Source of the DNA: Armatimonadota bacterium
GTDB lineage: Bacteria; Armatimonadota; Chthonomonadetes; Chthonomonadales; Chthonomonadaceae
Length of the DNA stretch: 23,181 nucleotides
Assembly: GCA_026392135.1 (NCBI GenBank)
Contig: JAPLCR010000308.1
Location: forward strand, 1-23,181
Direction: 5' to 3'
Below are positions 14,477 to 23,177 of the stretch, in pieces. The translations under genes were made by a program, and so were the position numbers. Numbering within the stretch: position 1 is the first letter of the stretch; each line of letters starts with the position of its first letter. A model generated the notes under the pieces. The model saw only the letters and a list, made by a program, of their open reading frames with translations, was not told the DNA's origin and ran no database searches.

Positions 14477-15583
14477 CTACTCCCATCGGAAGATACGAGT
14501 CGCAATGAGCAGACAGGCTACAAGCCACGCCGCCAACGCGCCCAGATTGCCCGCTATCGTGTGCGGCGACGGGGTCGCATTGACGGCGGCGCGCATCGCC
14601 TCCGCCAAGTGCGTCGCGGGCAGAATGTTTATTATGGGGCGCAGGTAGGCGGGCATAAGTTCGGACGGAAAGAGCATTCCGGAAAGGAACAGCATCGGCA
14701 GGTTGGTCAACTGCACAAGCGGCATTACGCCCTCCTGAGTCTTGGCGATAGAGGCAAGCACTGCGCCCAGACTGATGAAAGTCAGTGCCCCTATGACAAC
14801 CAAACCCAGTAGCCCCAGCCACGACCCGACAAGGCGAAACTGGTAAAACACAACGCCCATAAGTAGTAGAACGCCCGTCTGAAACACCGCGATTATCAGG
14901 CGCATGGTTATCTGACTGCCGATAAGCGTTTTGCGGGGCAGAGGTGTGGCTCCATACCGCTTCAAAATGCCCTTCTCACGCATATTGACGATGGGAATTG
15001 CGGTGAATATGCCCAGTTGCATTATCGTCATTGCCAGAATGCCGGGAATCATAAAATCAATCTGACGCGGCTTGGCTTCGTTCGGCTTGTCAGAGGTCAC
15101 GGACTCCTCTTTCGTCTCCAGAAGCGGCGTTCGGGCACTCATCTGCTTTTCCATCTTGTCCAGAACCTGCTTGGCGATGCTGACCGCTATCTGCGATGCC
15201 TGTTGTTGCGAGGGTTCTGTGAGGATTTTCACCTCGCTTGTCGCTCCTGCCTGCATTTTCTGGGAGAAATCTCCAGGAAAGACGATGACCGCCCGCCTTT
15301 TGCCGTTTCGCAACGCCTCTTTTTCGGAATCCAGAGTCCCGACGTGTGGCTCCAACATAGGAACCTTTTTGAAAACTTCAGGAACCCATGATAAGGTTGG
15401 CGAAGAGTCTTGAAGAACCACTCCAATAGGAAACTTTTGTGTGTCGGAGGCTTTGTGGTCTCCCAGTAGCGAACCGAACATAACCATAAAGAAGATAGGA
15501 AAGAAGAAACTGAAAAAGAGTGCAGTTTTATCGCGAAAAAAAGCACGCAGTCCCGCCGCTGTTAGTTTTCGATAGGCGTTCAT
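14477..15583 (-). CDS. ABC-2 type transporter permease
   Basis: This 368-aa protein has an N-terminal membrane helix (ALFFSFFFPIFFMVMFGSLL), a periplasmic domain of about 150 residues (FPIGVVLQDSS, RRAVIVFPGDFSQK, EVKILTEPSQQQ), then five or six hydrophobic helices starting at FMIPGILAMTIMQLG. The middle GILKRYGATPLPRKTLIGSQ is the conserved cytoplasmic loop of ABC2 permeases of the YhaP/DrrB kind, and LFLSGMLFPSELMPAYLRPI is the typical late segment. It starts one base after the stop of the ATPase gene, so the two form a coupled exporter. The substrate (drug, lipid or polymer) is unknown. Confidence 0.92.
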   Translation of the reverse strand: MNAYRKLTAAGLRAFFRDKTALFFSFFFPIFFMVMFGSLLGDHKASDTQKFPIGVVLQDSSPTLSWVPEVFKKVPMLEPHVGTLDSEKEALRNGKRRAVIVFPGDFSQKMQAGATSEVKILTEPSQQQASQIAVSIAKQVLDKMEKQMSARTPLLETKEESVTSDKPNEAKPRQIDFMIPGILAMTIMQLGIFTAIPIVNMREKGILKRYGATPLPRKTLIGSQITMRLIIAVFQTGVLLLMGVVFYQFRLVGSWLGLLGLVVIGALTFISLGAVLASIAKTQEGVMPLVQLTNLPMLFLSGMLFPSELMPAYLRPIINILPATHLAEAMRAAVNATPSPHTIAGNLGALAAWLVACLLIATRIFRWE

Positions 15584-15584
15584 G

Positions 15585-16499
15585 TTATTCTCGTATCCTC
15601 CTGCCCGTCATTTTTAGAAACACGTCTTCCAATGTCGGGCGACGCAAGTGGACATCGCCTATCTCAATGCTTCTGGTTTCCGCCCGCTCTAGCAGTGCCG
15701 CCAGCGATTTCTGCACAGCGTCTGAGAAGAGCGTGATTTCGCCCCCGTCTGCGGCGACGCGCAGTACGTTCGGCAGGTCGCTAAAGGTCTGCGGGTCTAA
15801 CTCTATGGGCGGGGTGAACTGGATGGTGCGCTCCGCAAACTGACTCTTAATAAGCCTCTCTGGTGTGTCTAGCGCGAGGATTTTACCACTATCTACAATG
15901 GCGATACGGTCGCAGAGTCGCTCTGCCTCGTCCATGTAGTGGGTAGTCAGGAAGACCGTTTTCCCCTGTGTCCGCATCTCTTCGATAACACCCCAGAGTT
16001 GTCTCCGCGCCTGCGGGTCAAGCCCCGTCGTCGGTTCATCCAGAAAAACAAGCATTGGGTCGCTTACGAGCGCGAGGGCGACGGAGAGCCTCTGTTGTTG
16101 ACCGCCAGAGAGTGTCTGCACACGGGCGTTACGCTTCTCCGTCAGCCCTAGAAGTTCGAGAAGCGCGTCGGGGGAGGTGGCTTTGGGATAGAAACTGCCA
16201 AACAGGTCGAGTAGCTCCCATGAGGTGAGGTTAGGCATCATGGTGGCGGTTTGTAGCGCGACTCCGATTTTCTCTTTCGCCTTCGCGCTATTTTTGCCTA
16301 CGTCTATGCCAAAAACCTCCGCCCGCCCTGAGTCGGCGGAACGCAACCCTTCAATAATCTCAGTGGTTGTTGTTTTTCCCGCACCATTCGGACCGAGCAT
16401 CCCGAACACTTCACCCGCCTTGACGCTAAAACTGATTCCATCTACCGCACGCACTCCCCCGTAGCTTTTGACCAGATCCTCTACCAGTATTGCAGTCAT
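15585..16499 (-). CDS. ABC transporter ATP-binding protein (ABC-2 type, CcmA/NatA-like)
   Basis: This 304-aa protein shows all ABC ATPase motifs: Walker A GPNGAGKT (36-43), Q-loop near VALQTATMMP, signature LSGGQQQR (130-137), Walker B LVFLDEPTTGLD and the switch histidine in FLTTHYMDEAERLCDR. A C-terminal extension of about 85 residues (TPPIELDPQTF through FLKMTGRRIRE) is the DUF4162-like region common in drug and polymer exporters. It pairs with the permease that follows. aggaggg lies five bases before the ATG, a strong ribosome site. The upstream glmM gene ends 49 bases earlier. Confidence 0.94.
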   Translation of the reverse strand: MTAILVEDLVKSYGGVRAVDGISFSVKAGEVFGMLGPNGAGKTTTTEIIEGLRSADSGRAEVFGIDVGKNSAKAKEKIGVALQTATMMPNLTSWELLDLFGSFYPKATSPDALLELLGLTEKRNARVQTLSGGQQQRLSVALALVSDPMLVFLDEPTTGLDPQARRQLWGVIEEMRTQGKTVFLTTHYMDEAERLCDRIAIVDSGKILALDTPERLIKSQFAERTIQFTPPIELDPQTFSDLPNVLRVAADGGEITLFSDAVQKSLAALLERAETRSIEIGDVHLRRPTLEDVFLKMTGRRIRE

Positions 16500-16548
16500 G
16501 TTCCCTCCTAGGGGCTAAGTGTCCATCTTGCTCGACGCGAGCCAGTTA

Positions 16549-17925
16549 CTATGCTTTGCCGAGTTTGCGGTATATAACCTCCGACATATCTTCTACCGTT
16601 TTATCTACTTCCGCCTGAGACATAGAGTCGTCTTGTACCATAACACGGATAAGAGGTTCCGTGCCAGAGGCGCGAACTGAGACCCAAATCGGCTTGCCGA
16701 CCCTCTGTTCGGTCTGTTTAATGGCGGCTTGAATCTCTGCGTCTTTGTCCCACCCTTTCAGGTTCTGCACTTTAAGACCCACCAGTTTGCGCGGGTATTT
16801 ACGCACGACACCTGCTAGTTCGGAGAGTGATTTGCCCGTTTCGTGCATAATGGCGAGAACCTGAAGCGCGGTCACCATACCGTCGCCCGTAGGAGTAATG
16901 GAGGGTAGTAGGATGTGCCCGCTCTGCTCTCCGCCCACCACTGCGCCGAGTTCTTCCATCGCTTGCGATACGTAGCGGTCGCCCACCTGCGTTCTATGTA
17001 GAAGAGTGCCCGCCTCCTCTAAAGCCTTCTCTAGCCCAAGGTTGCTCATAATGGTTGCGACAACCATGTTCCCTGTGAGTTTCTCTTTTCTTTTGAGGTT
17101 TAGGGCTATCATCGCCATCATCTGGTCGCCATCCACCTCATTACCCTCGCTATCCGAGAGCATAACGCGGTCTGCATCGCCATCGAAGGCGATACCGGCA
17201 TCCGCTCCGAGTTCGCGTGTCTTCGCGCGCATGGTTTTCGTTTTGGTGGAGCCGCAGTTCGCGTTGATGTTTATGCCGTCGGGTGCGTCGGATAGCACTG
17301 TGACTTCTGCACCCAAATCGCGGTAGATTTCGGGACCTAGCCGATGCGCTGCGCCGTTCGCGCAGTCCATGACGAGCTTTAGCCCGCCGAGCGGCTTCTC
17401 TCCAAAATCTGCGACAGTCGCTTTGACTAGCGTGGCGTACTCTTGCGTCAGCTCCGGAACGAAGTGAACAAAGCCGATGTTGTCGTCCATTGGCAGAGTA
17501 AACGAGGCGACGTTATCCAGCAGGTCGGAGATGTTGTCTTCAATGGAGTCGTGGAGTTTTTTGCCGTCGCGCCCGAAGAACTTAATTCCATTGTCTTGAT
17601 AGGGATTGTGGGAGGCTGAGAGGACTACGCCCGCCGCCGCGCCCTGCGAAATAACCAGTTGCGACACGCCCGGGGTGGGAATCACATCTACTAGGCGGAC
17701 ATCTACTCCCATAGAGGCAAGCCCTGCGGAGAGTGCCGCTTCTAGCATATCGCCTGAGAGGCGCGGGTCGCGCCCTACTATCACGAAAGGACGCTTTTCG
17801 TCCGTATCGGGGTGGTCGTGAATCCACTTCCCCGCCGCCATGCCCAGTTCTAACGCCAGTTTCGCGGTCAGTTTGTCGTTCGCCTTGCCGCGCACTCCAT
17901 CGGTTCCAAAAATACGCTCGCTCAT
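16549..17925 (-). CDS. glmM: Phosphoglucosamine mutase
   Basis: GlmM turns glucosamine-6-phosphate into glucosamine-1-phosphate for UDP-GlcNAc and peptidoglycan synthesis. The chosen start gives MSERIFGTDGVRGKAN, the standard N-terminus, and 458 aa, the usual length. The active site SASHNPYQDNGIKFFG has the phosphorylated serine at 105. The metal loop FDGDADRVML lies at about 247, the sugar-binding GGEQSGH in the third domain, and RASGTEPLIRVMV near the C-terminus is the phosphate-binding loop. A longer frame reaches 17994, but its extra 23 residues do not match the family and overlap a hairpin. The ribosome site gaggaaac is rather far upstream (about 14 bases). It is an essential housekeeping gene. 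Confidence 0.96.
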   Translation of the reverse strand: MSERIFGTDGVRGKANDKLTAKLALELGMAAGKWIHDHPDTDEKRPFVIVGRDPRLSGDMLEAALSAGLASMGVDVRLVDVIPTPGVSQLVISQGAAAGVVLSASHNPYQDNGIKFFGRDGKKLHDSIEDNISDLLDNVASFTLPMDDNIGFVHFVPELTQEYATLVKATVADFGEKPLGGLKLVMDCANGAAHRLGPEIYRDLGAEVTVLSDAPDGININANCGSTKTKTMRAKTRELGADAGIAFDGDADRVMLSDSEGNEVDGDQMMAMIALNLKRKEKLTGNMVVATIMSNLGLEKALEEAGTLLHRTQVGDRYVSQAMEELGAVVGGEQSGHILLPSITPTGDGMVTALQVLAIMHETGKSLSELAGVVRKYPRKLVGLKVQNLKGWDKDAEIQAAIKQTEQRVGKPIWVSVRASGTEPLIRVMVQDDSMSQAEVDKTVEDMSEVIYRKLGKA

Positions 17926-17949
17926 TGTGTAAACAGTTTCCTCTATCCT

Positions 17950-18006
17950 AAAAACGTAGTGACGCGCCCTCTTTCCGCAGTCCTGCTGTGGCAAGAAGGC
18001 GCGTCA
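17950..18006 (-). terminator. Long hairpin between the SRPBCC gene and glmM
   Basis: tgacgcgcc (17960-17968) pairs with ggcgcgtca (17998-18006), and the inside also pairs (ccgcag with ctgtgg, with one G-T). On the minus strand the stem is followed after a few bases by cgtttttagg (T-run near 17951-17955). It lies 55 bases past the SRPBCC stop, so it probably ends that transcript or acts as an attenuator ahead of glmM. Confidence 0.5.
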
Positions 18007-18060
18007 TTGCATCGCCTACAACACGTATCTACAGGAGCTACGCACTCTTATCAAAGAGGG

Positions 18061-18513
18061 TCATGCCTCTTCTGCTCGCCGCTTAATGGCTTCCATCGTC
18101 GCGTGAAGGTTTTCGGTTATCTTCTTCTTAATGAGTGTTTTGACCATTGCGCCTATGAGGGGGACGTTGTACTCGTAGTCCAAAACGGAATCGAAGCGGG
18201 TGATGTTGGGGGATTCGGAGGTGAACTGCCAGTAGCCCGACATACTGTCCATATCCCCTTTTATCTGCGTGAATTCGTCGCGATAGCGTTCGCTATCCCA
18301 AACATCCTCTTGCGTCCATTTCAAGGTCATTTTGAACTCGCGAATAAGCCCCACCCACTCCGTCGTTGTGCGGTTTCCGTCTTCGCTTCTCTCCAAAACC
18401 GTTAGCGATTTCAAATCCGCCATAAAGTTCGGAAAATCTTCGACGTTCCGAGCCGTTGCGTAGACCGTTTCGATGGGCGCGTTAATAGTGAGGCTCTGTT
18501 CGATACGTGGCAT
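18061..18513 (-). CDS. SRPBCC (START/polyketide cyclase-like) family protein
   Basis: This 150-aa protein begins MPRIEQSLTINAPIETVYATARNVEDFPNFM, the standard opening of the helix-grip fold, then WVGLIREFKMTLKWTQED and a C-terminal helix (LHATMEAIKRRAEEA). Members bind hydrophobic ligands in a deep cavity, and some are coenzyme-Q-binding or cyclase-like proteins; the ligand here is not known. No signal peptide, so it is cytoplasmic. It follows the ROK kinase after 14 bases, so the two form an operon. A hairpin follows it before glmM. Confidence 0.87.
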   Translation of the reverse strand: MPRIEQSLTINAPIETVYATARNVEDFPNFMADLKSLTVLERSEDGNRTTTEWVGLIREFKMTLKWTQEDVWDSERYRDEFTQIKGDMDSMSGYWQFTSESPNITRFDSVLDYEYNVPLIGAMVKTLIKKKITENLHATMEAIKRRAEEA

Positions 18514-18527
18514 AGTTTATTAGCCTT

Positions 18528-19553
18528 CTAACCGCCGATTTCGCGCCATGCGAGTTCGACAGCACCCATAATTCCCGCGTTGTCGTCAAGCTCTGCGCGA
18601 ACGATTTTCGCGGAGACGAAAATAGAGCCAACAGCGCTAGCGCGAGCGGTTCGATGCGCGGCGGAGAAGAGGGTTTTGGAGCGAGCGATTTTGCCGCCCA
18701 AAACGACCACTTCGGGGTTGAACACGTTTATCATGCTGGCGATACCGAGACCGACAAAGTGTCCTATATCGTTCAGAACCTCAATGGCAAGAGCGTCTCC
18801 CGCCTCTGCGGCATCGTCTATCGTGGCGGGGGTGAGGTGTTGCATGAGCGATTCGGGTCCCGTGATGTAGTCCCAGAGTTTGGTTTCGCGCCCAGATTCC
18901 ATTTTAAGAGCGGCGCGTTCGGTTATTGCGTCGCGCCCCGCGAGAGTTTCGAGCCGCCCATGCGCTCCAAACTGGCTTCCGCCAACGCCGTCCGCAATAA
19001 TAATGTGTCCGACCTCTGCCGCACCACCTGTAGAGCCGCGCAGAACTTCGCCATCCACGACGATACCACCGCCCACGCCCGTGCCGAGCGTAAACATAAC
19101 GAGGTGGCGTGTGCCGCGTCCCGCGCCAAAGCGGAACTCGCCAAGCGCCGCGACGTTCGCGTCGTTGTCCATGACCATTGCGATACCGAGTTCGGCTTCT
19201 ACCATATCCCGCAGATAGACATCTTTATAGGGGACATAGGAGTCGTTGGCGTACTCGCCGAAGTTGGGAGCCCAGACGATACGCCCCTCCGGTACGTTGA
19301 TGTGACCGGGAACGGCTACGCCCACTGCGCCTATATCGTTGATGTTCACGCCCGCAGCATCCGCCGCGCCGCGCACCGCATCCGCGATACGAACGACGGT
19401 CTTAGCGGCTCCGGCTTTTGCGTCAGAAGGGGTCTCAAAACGCCCCAGAGATTTTTCGTTTCTATCCAAAACGGCAGCACGAACGTTTGTACCGCCGAGA
19501 TCCACGCCGACTACATAGGGCGCGTTGGCTTTAGGTTGCACGCGATTGCCCAC
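18528..19553 (-). CDS. ROK family sugar kinase (glucokinase-like)
   Basis: This 341-aa protein begins with a GTG at 19553, with ggagga about eight bases upstream. Motifs: phosphate loop VGVDLGGTNVRAAVLD (15-30), catalytic DNDANVAALGE (D131 the likely base), LGTGVGGGIVVDGEV (156-170) and AAEVGHIIIADG. In ROK proteins the next segment is usually CxCGxxGCxE, which binds zinc; here it is SQFGAHGRLE (193-202), aligned residue by residue but with all three cysteines replaced. His183 of the zinc site is kept. The enzyme probably phosphorylates glucose or a related hexose; ROK repressors have an N-terminal DNA-binding domain, which is absent. A strong promoter lies upstream at 19619-19647. Confidence 0.92.
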   Translation of the reverse strand: MGNRVQPKANAPYVVGVDLGGTNVRAAVLDRNEKSLGRFETPSDAKAGAAKTVVRIADAVRGAADAAGVNINDIGAVGVAVPGHINVPEGRIVWAPNFGEYANDSYVPYKDVYLRDMVEAELGIAMVMDNDANVAALGEFRFGAGRGTRHLVMFTLGTGVGGGIVVDGEVLRGSTGGAAEVGHIIIADGVGGSQFGAHGRLETLAGRDAITERAALKMESGRETKLWDYITGPESLMQHLTPATIDDAAEAGDALAIEVLNDIGHFVGLGIASMINVFNPEVVVLGGKIARSKTLFSAAHRTARASAVGSIFVSAKIVRAELDDNAGIMGAVELAWREIGG

Positions 19554-19618
19554 GCGATAGTCCTCCAGTAATTAGATTGGTTATGCCCTAGTTGAGTGGG
19601 GCAGATAACCTTATGGAG

Positions 19619-19647
19619 AGTATAGAATGTAAGAAACTATTTGTCAA
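19619..19647 (-). promoter_or_regulatory. Sigma-70-type promoter of the ROK operon
   Basis: On the minus strand TTGACA (19647-19642), a 17-base spacer and TATACT (19624-19619) form a near-consensus vegetative promoter. Transcription would start near 19612, about 58 bases before the GTG start. Strong expression of the ROK-SRPBCC pair is expected. Confidence 0.8.
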
Positions 19648-19681
19648 GGTGTAGAATCACCCAGAGTCGGTATTCCAATAG

Positions 19682-19694
19682 GAGGTGTCACCTC
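19682..19694. promoter_or_regulatory. 13-bp palindrome, possible operator
   Basis: gaggtgtcacctc is a perfect palindrome with a one-base centre, lying 35 bases upstream of the -35 box of the ROK promoter and about 165 bases upstream of the RND -10 box. A repressor or activator site is possible. A short palindrome can occur by chance. Confidence 0.25.
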
Positions 19695-19858
19695 TGGCGT
19701 AATCAACTCAATGTGTAAGCGGGGTGAGAAATGGTAGGCTCTTCTGCCTAATGGAGTAGGCTTCTATCTCTATCACGCAATCAGAGCGAGAGGTTAAGCC
19801 CCTCTGCCGCTTTTTGAAAAATTTATGACCGACAGTCACTTTTTTGCTTGCCACTAGG

Positions 19859-19864
19859 TATAAT
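19859..19864 (+). promoter_or_regulatory. Possible -10 box of the RND gene
   Basis: TATAAT at 19859-19864 is a perfect -10 match, about 90 bases before the ATG. No good -35 is seen at the usual spacing, so this is a partial promoter at best. Confidence 0.4.
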
Positions 19865-19952
19865 AGGGTATCCGGCTCCTGAAAAGGGGTCTCATACTAA
19901 ACTCCCGTAAGACAGTTGTTGTTCAAATAGGGAGGCAAGGAGGTTGGGTTCT

Positions 19953-22900
19953 ATGCAGTGGTTAGCGGAAACCTGTGTTCGCCGTCCCGTCTTCGCGACG
20001 GTTATTATACTTATCCTCTCCGTCGTCGGTCTGTTTAGTTATGGTCGCCTCGGTGTAGATCGATTCCCGAAAGTCGACTTCCCTATCGTCACCATCGTCG
20101 TGCGCCAGATTGGCGCGTCTCCTGAAGAGATTGAGACGGAGGTTGTGGACAAAATTGAGGAGTCTGTCAATACGGTGAGCGGTATTGACCAACTCTACTC
20201 CACCTCTTATGAGGGCGTGGGTATTGTTACCGTAGCCTTTGTGCTTGAGAAGGACATCAATGTCGCCGTTCAAGAGGTACGCGATAAGGTCAACGCTGCT
20301 CTGCCTTTGCTTCCCAAAGACATTGAGCAGCCGACGGTAGACAAGGTAGACACCGATGCATCTCCTATTCTGGACATAGCGCTCGTCTCGGAAAAGGATG
20401 TTCGTACCACCACTGAGTATGCAGACAAGATACTGCGCCGTCAGATAGAGAGTATCAACGGAGTGGGGCAGGTTCGTCTTGTGGGAGGTCGCGCCCGTCA
20501 AATCAATATTGTACTAGACCCTGCGAAGCTCAAATCGCGCAATTTGACGGTGTTGGATGTGCAACGCGCCCTTCAAACCCAAAACATACAGATACCCGGC
20601 GGTAATGTAGATCAGACCACCCGTGAACTCACGCTCCGTACCTATGGACGCGTTGGCAGCGTCTCCGAGTTTAACGACATTCCCATCGCGAAGCAGGGGG
20701 TTACCAGTATTCGGCTTTCGGATGTTGGCTCTGCGGAGGACGGGATGGAGACAGCGACCTCTGTCGCTACGTTGAATGGAAAGCCTACGATTGTGCTTTC
20801 TGTACGTAAACAGTCCGGGTTGAACACCGTGGCGACGGTAGACAGCGTTCTTGCCCGCCTCAAGCAGATAGAGAAGACGCTTCCGAGCGGCTACCAGATC
20901 GTGATCGCTAGAGACCAGTCCAAGTTTATTAAAGCGGCGAACAGCGCAGTTCAAGAACACCTTGTGGTGGGTAGCATCCTCGCCGCTCTGGTTGTTCTGC
21001 TCTTCCTTTGGAACTACCGAACCACAATTATCGCCGCCATTGCGATACCCACCTCTATTGTCAGCACCTTCGGCTTGATGTCCTATATGGGCTTCACTAT
21101 CAACGGTTTGACCCTGTTGGCACTTACCCTATCGGTAGGTATCGTGATTGACGACGCGATTGTGGTTCTGGAAAACATCTATCGGTTTGTGGAAGAGAAG
21201 GGCATGAACCCCTTCGAGGCGGCGATTGAGGCGACGCGGGAGATTGGTCTTGCGGTGTTGGCAACCACGCTTTCGCTGATTGCGGTCTTCCTCCCCGTTG
21301 CGTTTATGACCGGTATCGTCGGGCGCTTTATGAACTCCTTTGGTCTTACGATGGCATTTGCGATATTCATTTCGCTTATCGTCTCTTTCACTCTGACCCC
21401 TATGCTCTCTTCGCGCTGGATTAAGATGCCGCCGCCCAAAGACGAGGCAGTAAAGAAGAAGGGTAGCTCTAAAGAGTTTGGCTTCTTCCGTATTCTGGAT
21501 AGTATCTACACTGTTCTGCTCAAGTTTTCCATGCGCCACCGTTGGGTGATTGTCGTTATTAGTTTGGGGGTACTCTACAGCACGGTTCCCATTGGTATGG
21601 CGGTTCCCAAAAACTTCCTGCCGGATGACGACGAGTCGCAGTTCCAAGTTTCGGTACGTGCGCCTGAAGGAACCAGCCTTGCGGCGACGCAAGCCCTTGC
21701 GACCCGTATTGATGACGATGTGAAAAAGCTACCCGGCGTGGAGTACACTCTCCTGACGATTGGTAACAGCGACCAGCAGACCAAAAATCAGGCGGGCGTT
21801 TTTGTGAAGATGCTGGATGTTGAAAAGCGCAAAGACCTTACACAGCAAGATGTAATGCAGATGGTACGTACTAAGGTGCTTCCCAAGTATGGTAGTCTTC
21901 GCGCTAGTGTGGGACCTGTTCCTGCGATTGCAGGCGGAGGAGGAGCGCCGACGGGGTTTAGCTACTATATTTCGGGACCTAGCCTTGCCAAACTGACGGA
22001 GATTTCGGCGCAAGCACTGACGGAACTCAAAAAGGTTCCTGAAGCGGTTGACGTAGACAGTTCGCTGATTGTGGGACAGCCTGAGTTGGGTGTGCAGATA
22101 GACCGCAAACGCGCCGCCGAACTGGGTGTCTCTGTGGTGGACATTGCGAGTGCCTTGCACCTTATGGTGGGCGGGGCAAAAGTGACCAACTTTAACGAAA
22201 ACGGCGAGCAGTATGAGGTGCATATCCGTGCCGCTAAGTCCAGCCGTAGCGATGCAGACGTTATCAAAGAGATTACCGTTCCCTCTAGCACACAACCGGG
22301 CGGCAGTGTCTCTTTAGAGCAGGTAGTTCGGTTTACGCAGGGCACAGGACCCTCACAAATCTACCGATTGAATCGCCAGCGCCAACTGACTCTTATGGCG
22401 AACATTCTGCCCGGCGCATCGCAAGCGACGGTGCAGGAGAAGATGACCGAAATTGTGAAGAAGTTGAACCTGCCGTCAGGCTACACACACGGCGTGTCTG
22501 GCAACTCGCGGGAGCAGGTGAAAGCCTTCAGCGCGTTTATGGCGGCGTTCGCGCTCTCGCTTATCTTCATGTATCTCATTCTCGCGGCGCAGTTCGAGTC
22601 GTGGGTTCACCCCATTACGATTATGATTGCGCTTCCGCTTACGGTTCCGTTTGCGCTTCTCTCAATACTTGTGTTCAAAATCTCGCTCAATATCTTCTCG
22701 ATGCTCGGAATTCTGGTGTTGTTCGGAGTCGTAAAGAAGAACGGCATCTTGCAGGTAGACCACACGAACCAGTTGCGGGCGAAGGGGATGAACCGTTACG
22801 ACGCGATTATTGCGGCGAACCGAGACCGTCTGCGCCCCATCCTTATGACGACGTTCGCGTTCGTTATCGGTATGCTCCCGCTGGTATGGTCTAGCGGCAC

Positions 22901-23075
22901 AGGCGCGGCGACGAACCGCAACATCGGCTATGTGGTTATCGGGGGGCAGACCTTCTCGCTCCTGCTCACGCTCCTCGCGACTCCGGTCTTCTACTCGATT
23001 TTCGACGATATTAAGAACTTCGCGCTTGGCAAGCGGATTATGAGCGGTATCGGCAGGATATTCCGCAAAGGGTAG
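19953..23075 (+). CDS. RND efflux transporter permease (HAE1/AcrB family)
   Basis: This is a complete 1040-aa inner-membrane pump. The start is ATG 19953, with aaggagg (19937-19943) nine bases upstream; an in-frame TTG at 19944 lies directly on that ribosome site and is unlikely. The first helix VFATVIILILSVVGLFSYGRL and PIVTIVVRQIGASPEEIETEVV open the porter domain. Transmembrane segment 4 holds VGIVIDDAIVVLENIYR with the proton-relay aspartates 400-401. The second half repeats the pattern (FPLPDDDESQF-like segment, then FGVVKKNGILQVDHTNQLR with lysine 928/929). Family members drive export of drugs, lipids or metals by proton flow, with a periplasmic adaptor and outer-membrane channel, which are not in the window. 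It is the only plus-strand gene. Substrate unknown. Confidence 0.95.
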   Translation: MQWLAETCVRRPVFATVIILILSVVGLFSYGRLGVDRFPKVDFPIVTIVVRQIGASPEEIETEVVDKIEESVNTVSGIDQLYSTSYEGVGIVTVAFVLEKDINVAVQEVRDKVNAALPLLPKDIEQPTVDKVDTDASPILDIALVSEKDVRTTTEYADKILRRQIESINGVGQVRLVGGRARQINIVLDPAKLKSRNLTVLDVQRALQTQNIQIPGGNVDQTTRELTLRTYGRVGSVSEFNDIPIAKQGVTSIRLSDVGSAEDGMETATSVATLNGKPTIVLSVRKQSGLNTVATVDSVLARLKQIEKTLPSGYQIVIARDQSKFIKAANSAVQEHLVVGSILAALVVLLFLWNYRTTIIAAIAIPTSIVSTFGLMSYMGFTINGLTLLALTLSVGIVIDDAIVVLENIYRFVEEKGMNPFEAAIEATREIGLAVLATTLSLIAVFLPVAFMTGIVGRFMNSFGLTMAFAIFISLIVSFTLTPMLSSRWIKMPPPKDEAVKKKGSSKEFGFFRILDSIYTVLLKFSMRHRWVIVVISLGVLYSTVPIGMAVPKNFLPDDDESQFQVSVRAPEGTSLAATQALATRIDDDVKKLPGVEYTLLTIGNSDQQTKNQAGVFVKMLDVEKRKDLTQQDVMQMVRTKVLPKYGSLRASVGPVPAIAGGGGAPTGFSYYISGPSLAKLTEISAQALTELKKVPEAVDVDSSLIVGQPELGVQIDRKRAAELGVSVVDIASALHLMVGGAKVTNFNENGEQYEVHIRAAKSSRSDADVIKEITVPSSTQPGGSVSLEQVVRFTQGTGPSQIYRLNRQRQLTLMANILPGASQATVQEKMTEIVKKLNLPSGYTHGVSGNSREQVKAFSAFMAAFALSLIFMYLILAAQFESWVHPITIMIALPLTVPFALLSILVFKISLNIFSMLGILVLFGVVKKNGILQVDHTNQLRAKGMNRYDAIIAANRDRLRPILMTTFAFVIGMLPLVWSSGTGAATNRNIGYVVIGGQTFSLLLTLLATPVFYSIFDDIKNFALGKRIMSGIGRIFRKG

Positions 23076-23094
23076 TCGCTCGTTTTTGACCTAA

Positions 23095-23119
23095 CCCCTT
23101 TCCCGAAACGGGAAGGGGG
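23095..23119 (+). terminator. 11-bp hairpin past the RND stop
   Basis: cccctttcccg pairs with cgggaaggggg (one G-T) around a 3-base aaa loop. It starts 20 bases after the stop. No T-run follows on the plus strand, so it is a weak intrinsic terminator or a palindromic repeat related in base content to the one at 12149-12321. Confidence 0.45.
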
Positions 23120-23130
23120 CTATAGCAAAA

Positions 23131-23177
23131 AGAGTGGTTCCGACATCTCAAACTCTTTGAGGGGGCGGAACCACTCT
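23131..23177. repeat. 12-bp inverted repeat with inner hairpin at window end
   Basis: agagtggttccg (23131-23142) and cggaaccactct (23166-23177) are perfect inverted copies. Inside, ctcaaa (23147-23152) pairs with tttgag (23156-23161). The pattern is a REP-like folded element or a transcript end. The window ends just after it, so its right boundary may lie outside. Confidence 0.6.

Larger units (their letters stand above)
19554..19952. other. 399-bp divergent intergenic region (ROK / RND)
   Basis: There is no gene here. It carries the ROK promoter (19619-19647, minus), a possible -10 box for the RND gene (19859-19864, plus) and a 13-base palindrome gaggtgtcacctc (19682-19694) between them that could be an operator. 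The remainder shows nothing further that I can support. Confidence 0.65.

Noticed and set aside
14410..14505. Longer N-terminus for the superoxide dismutase
   Set aside because: The added 32 residues are not signal-like and would put the Tat motif far inside; ATG 14409 has a good ribosome site.
17926..17994. Longer N-terminus for GlmM
   Set aside because: The extra residues have no family match and overlap the 17960-18006 hairpin; MSERIFGTDG is the standard start.
18654..19571. 305-codon open frame on the plus strand opposite the ROK gene
   Set aside because: Fully antisense to a clear ROK kinase; no family motifs and no ribosome site. It is a shadow of the high-GC coding strand.
19944..19952. 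Upstream TTG start for the RND pump
   Set aside because: The TTG lies directly on the aaggagg ribosome site with no spacing; ATG 19953 has a nine-base spacing and the normal N-terminus.
19962..20501. 179-codon minus-strand frame inside the RND gene
   Set aside because: Antisense to the strongly conserved porter domain; no supporting motif.
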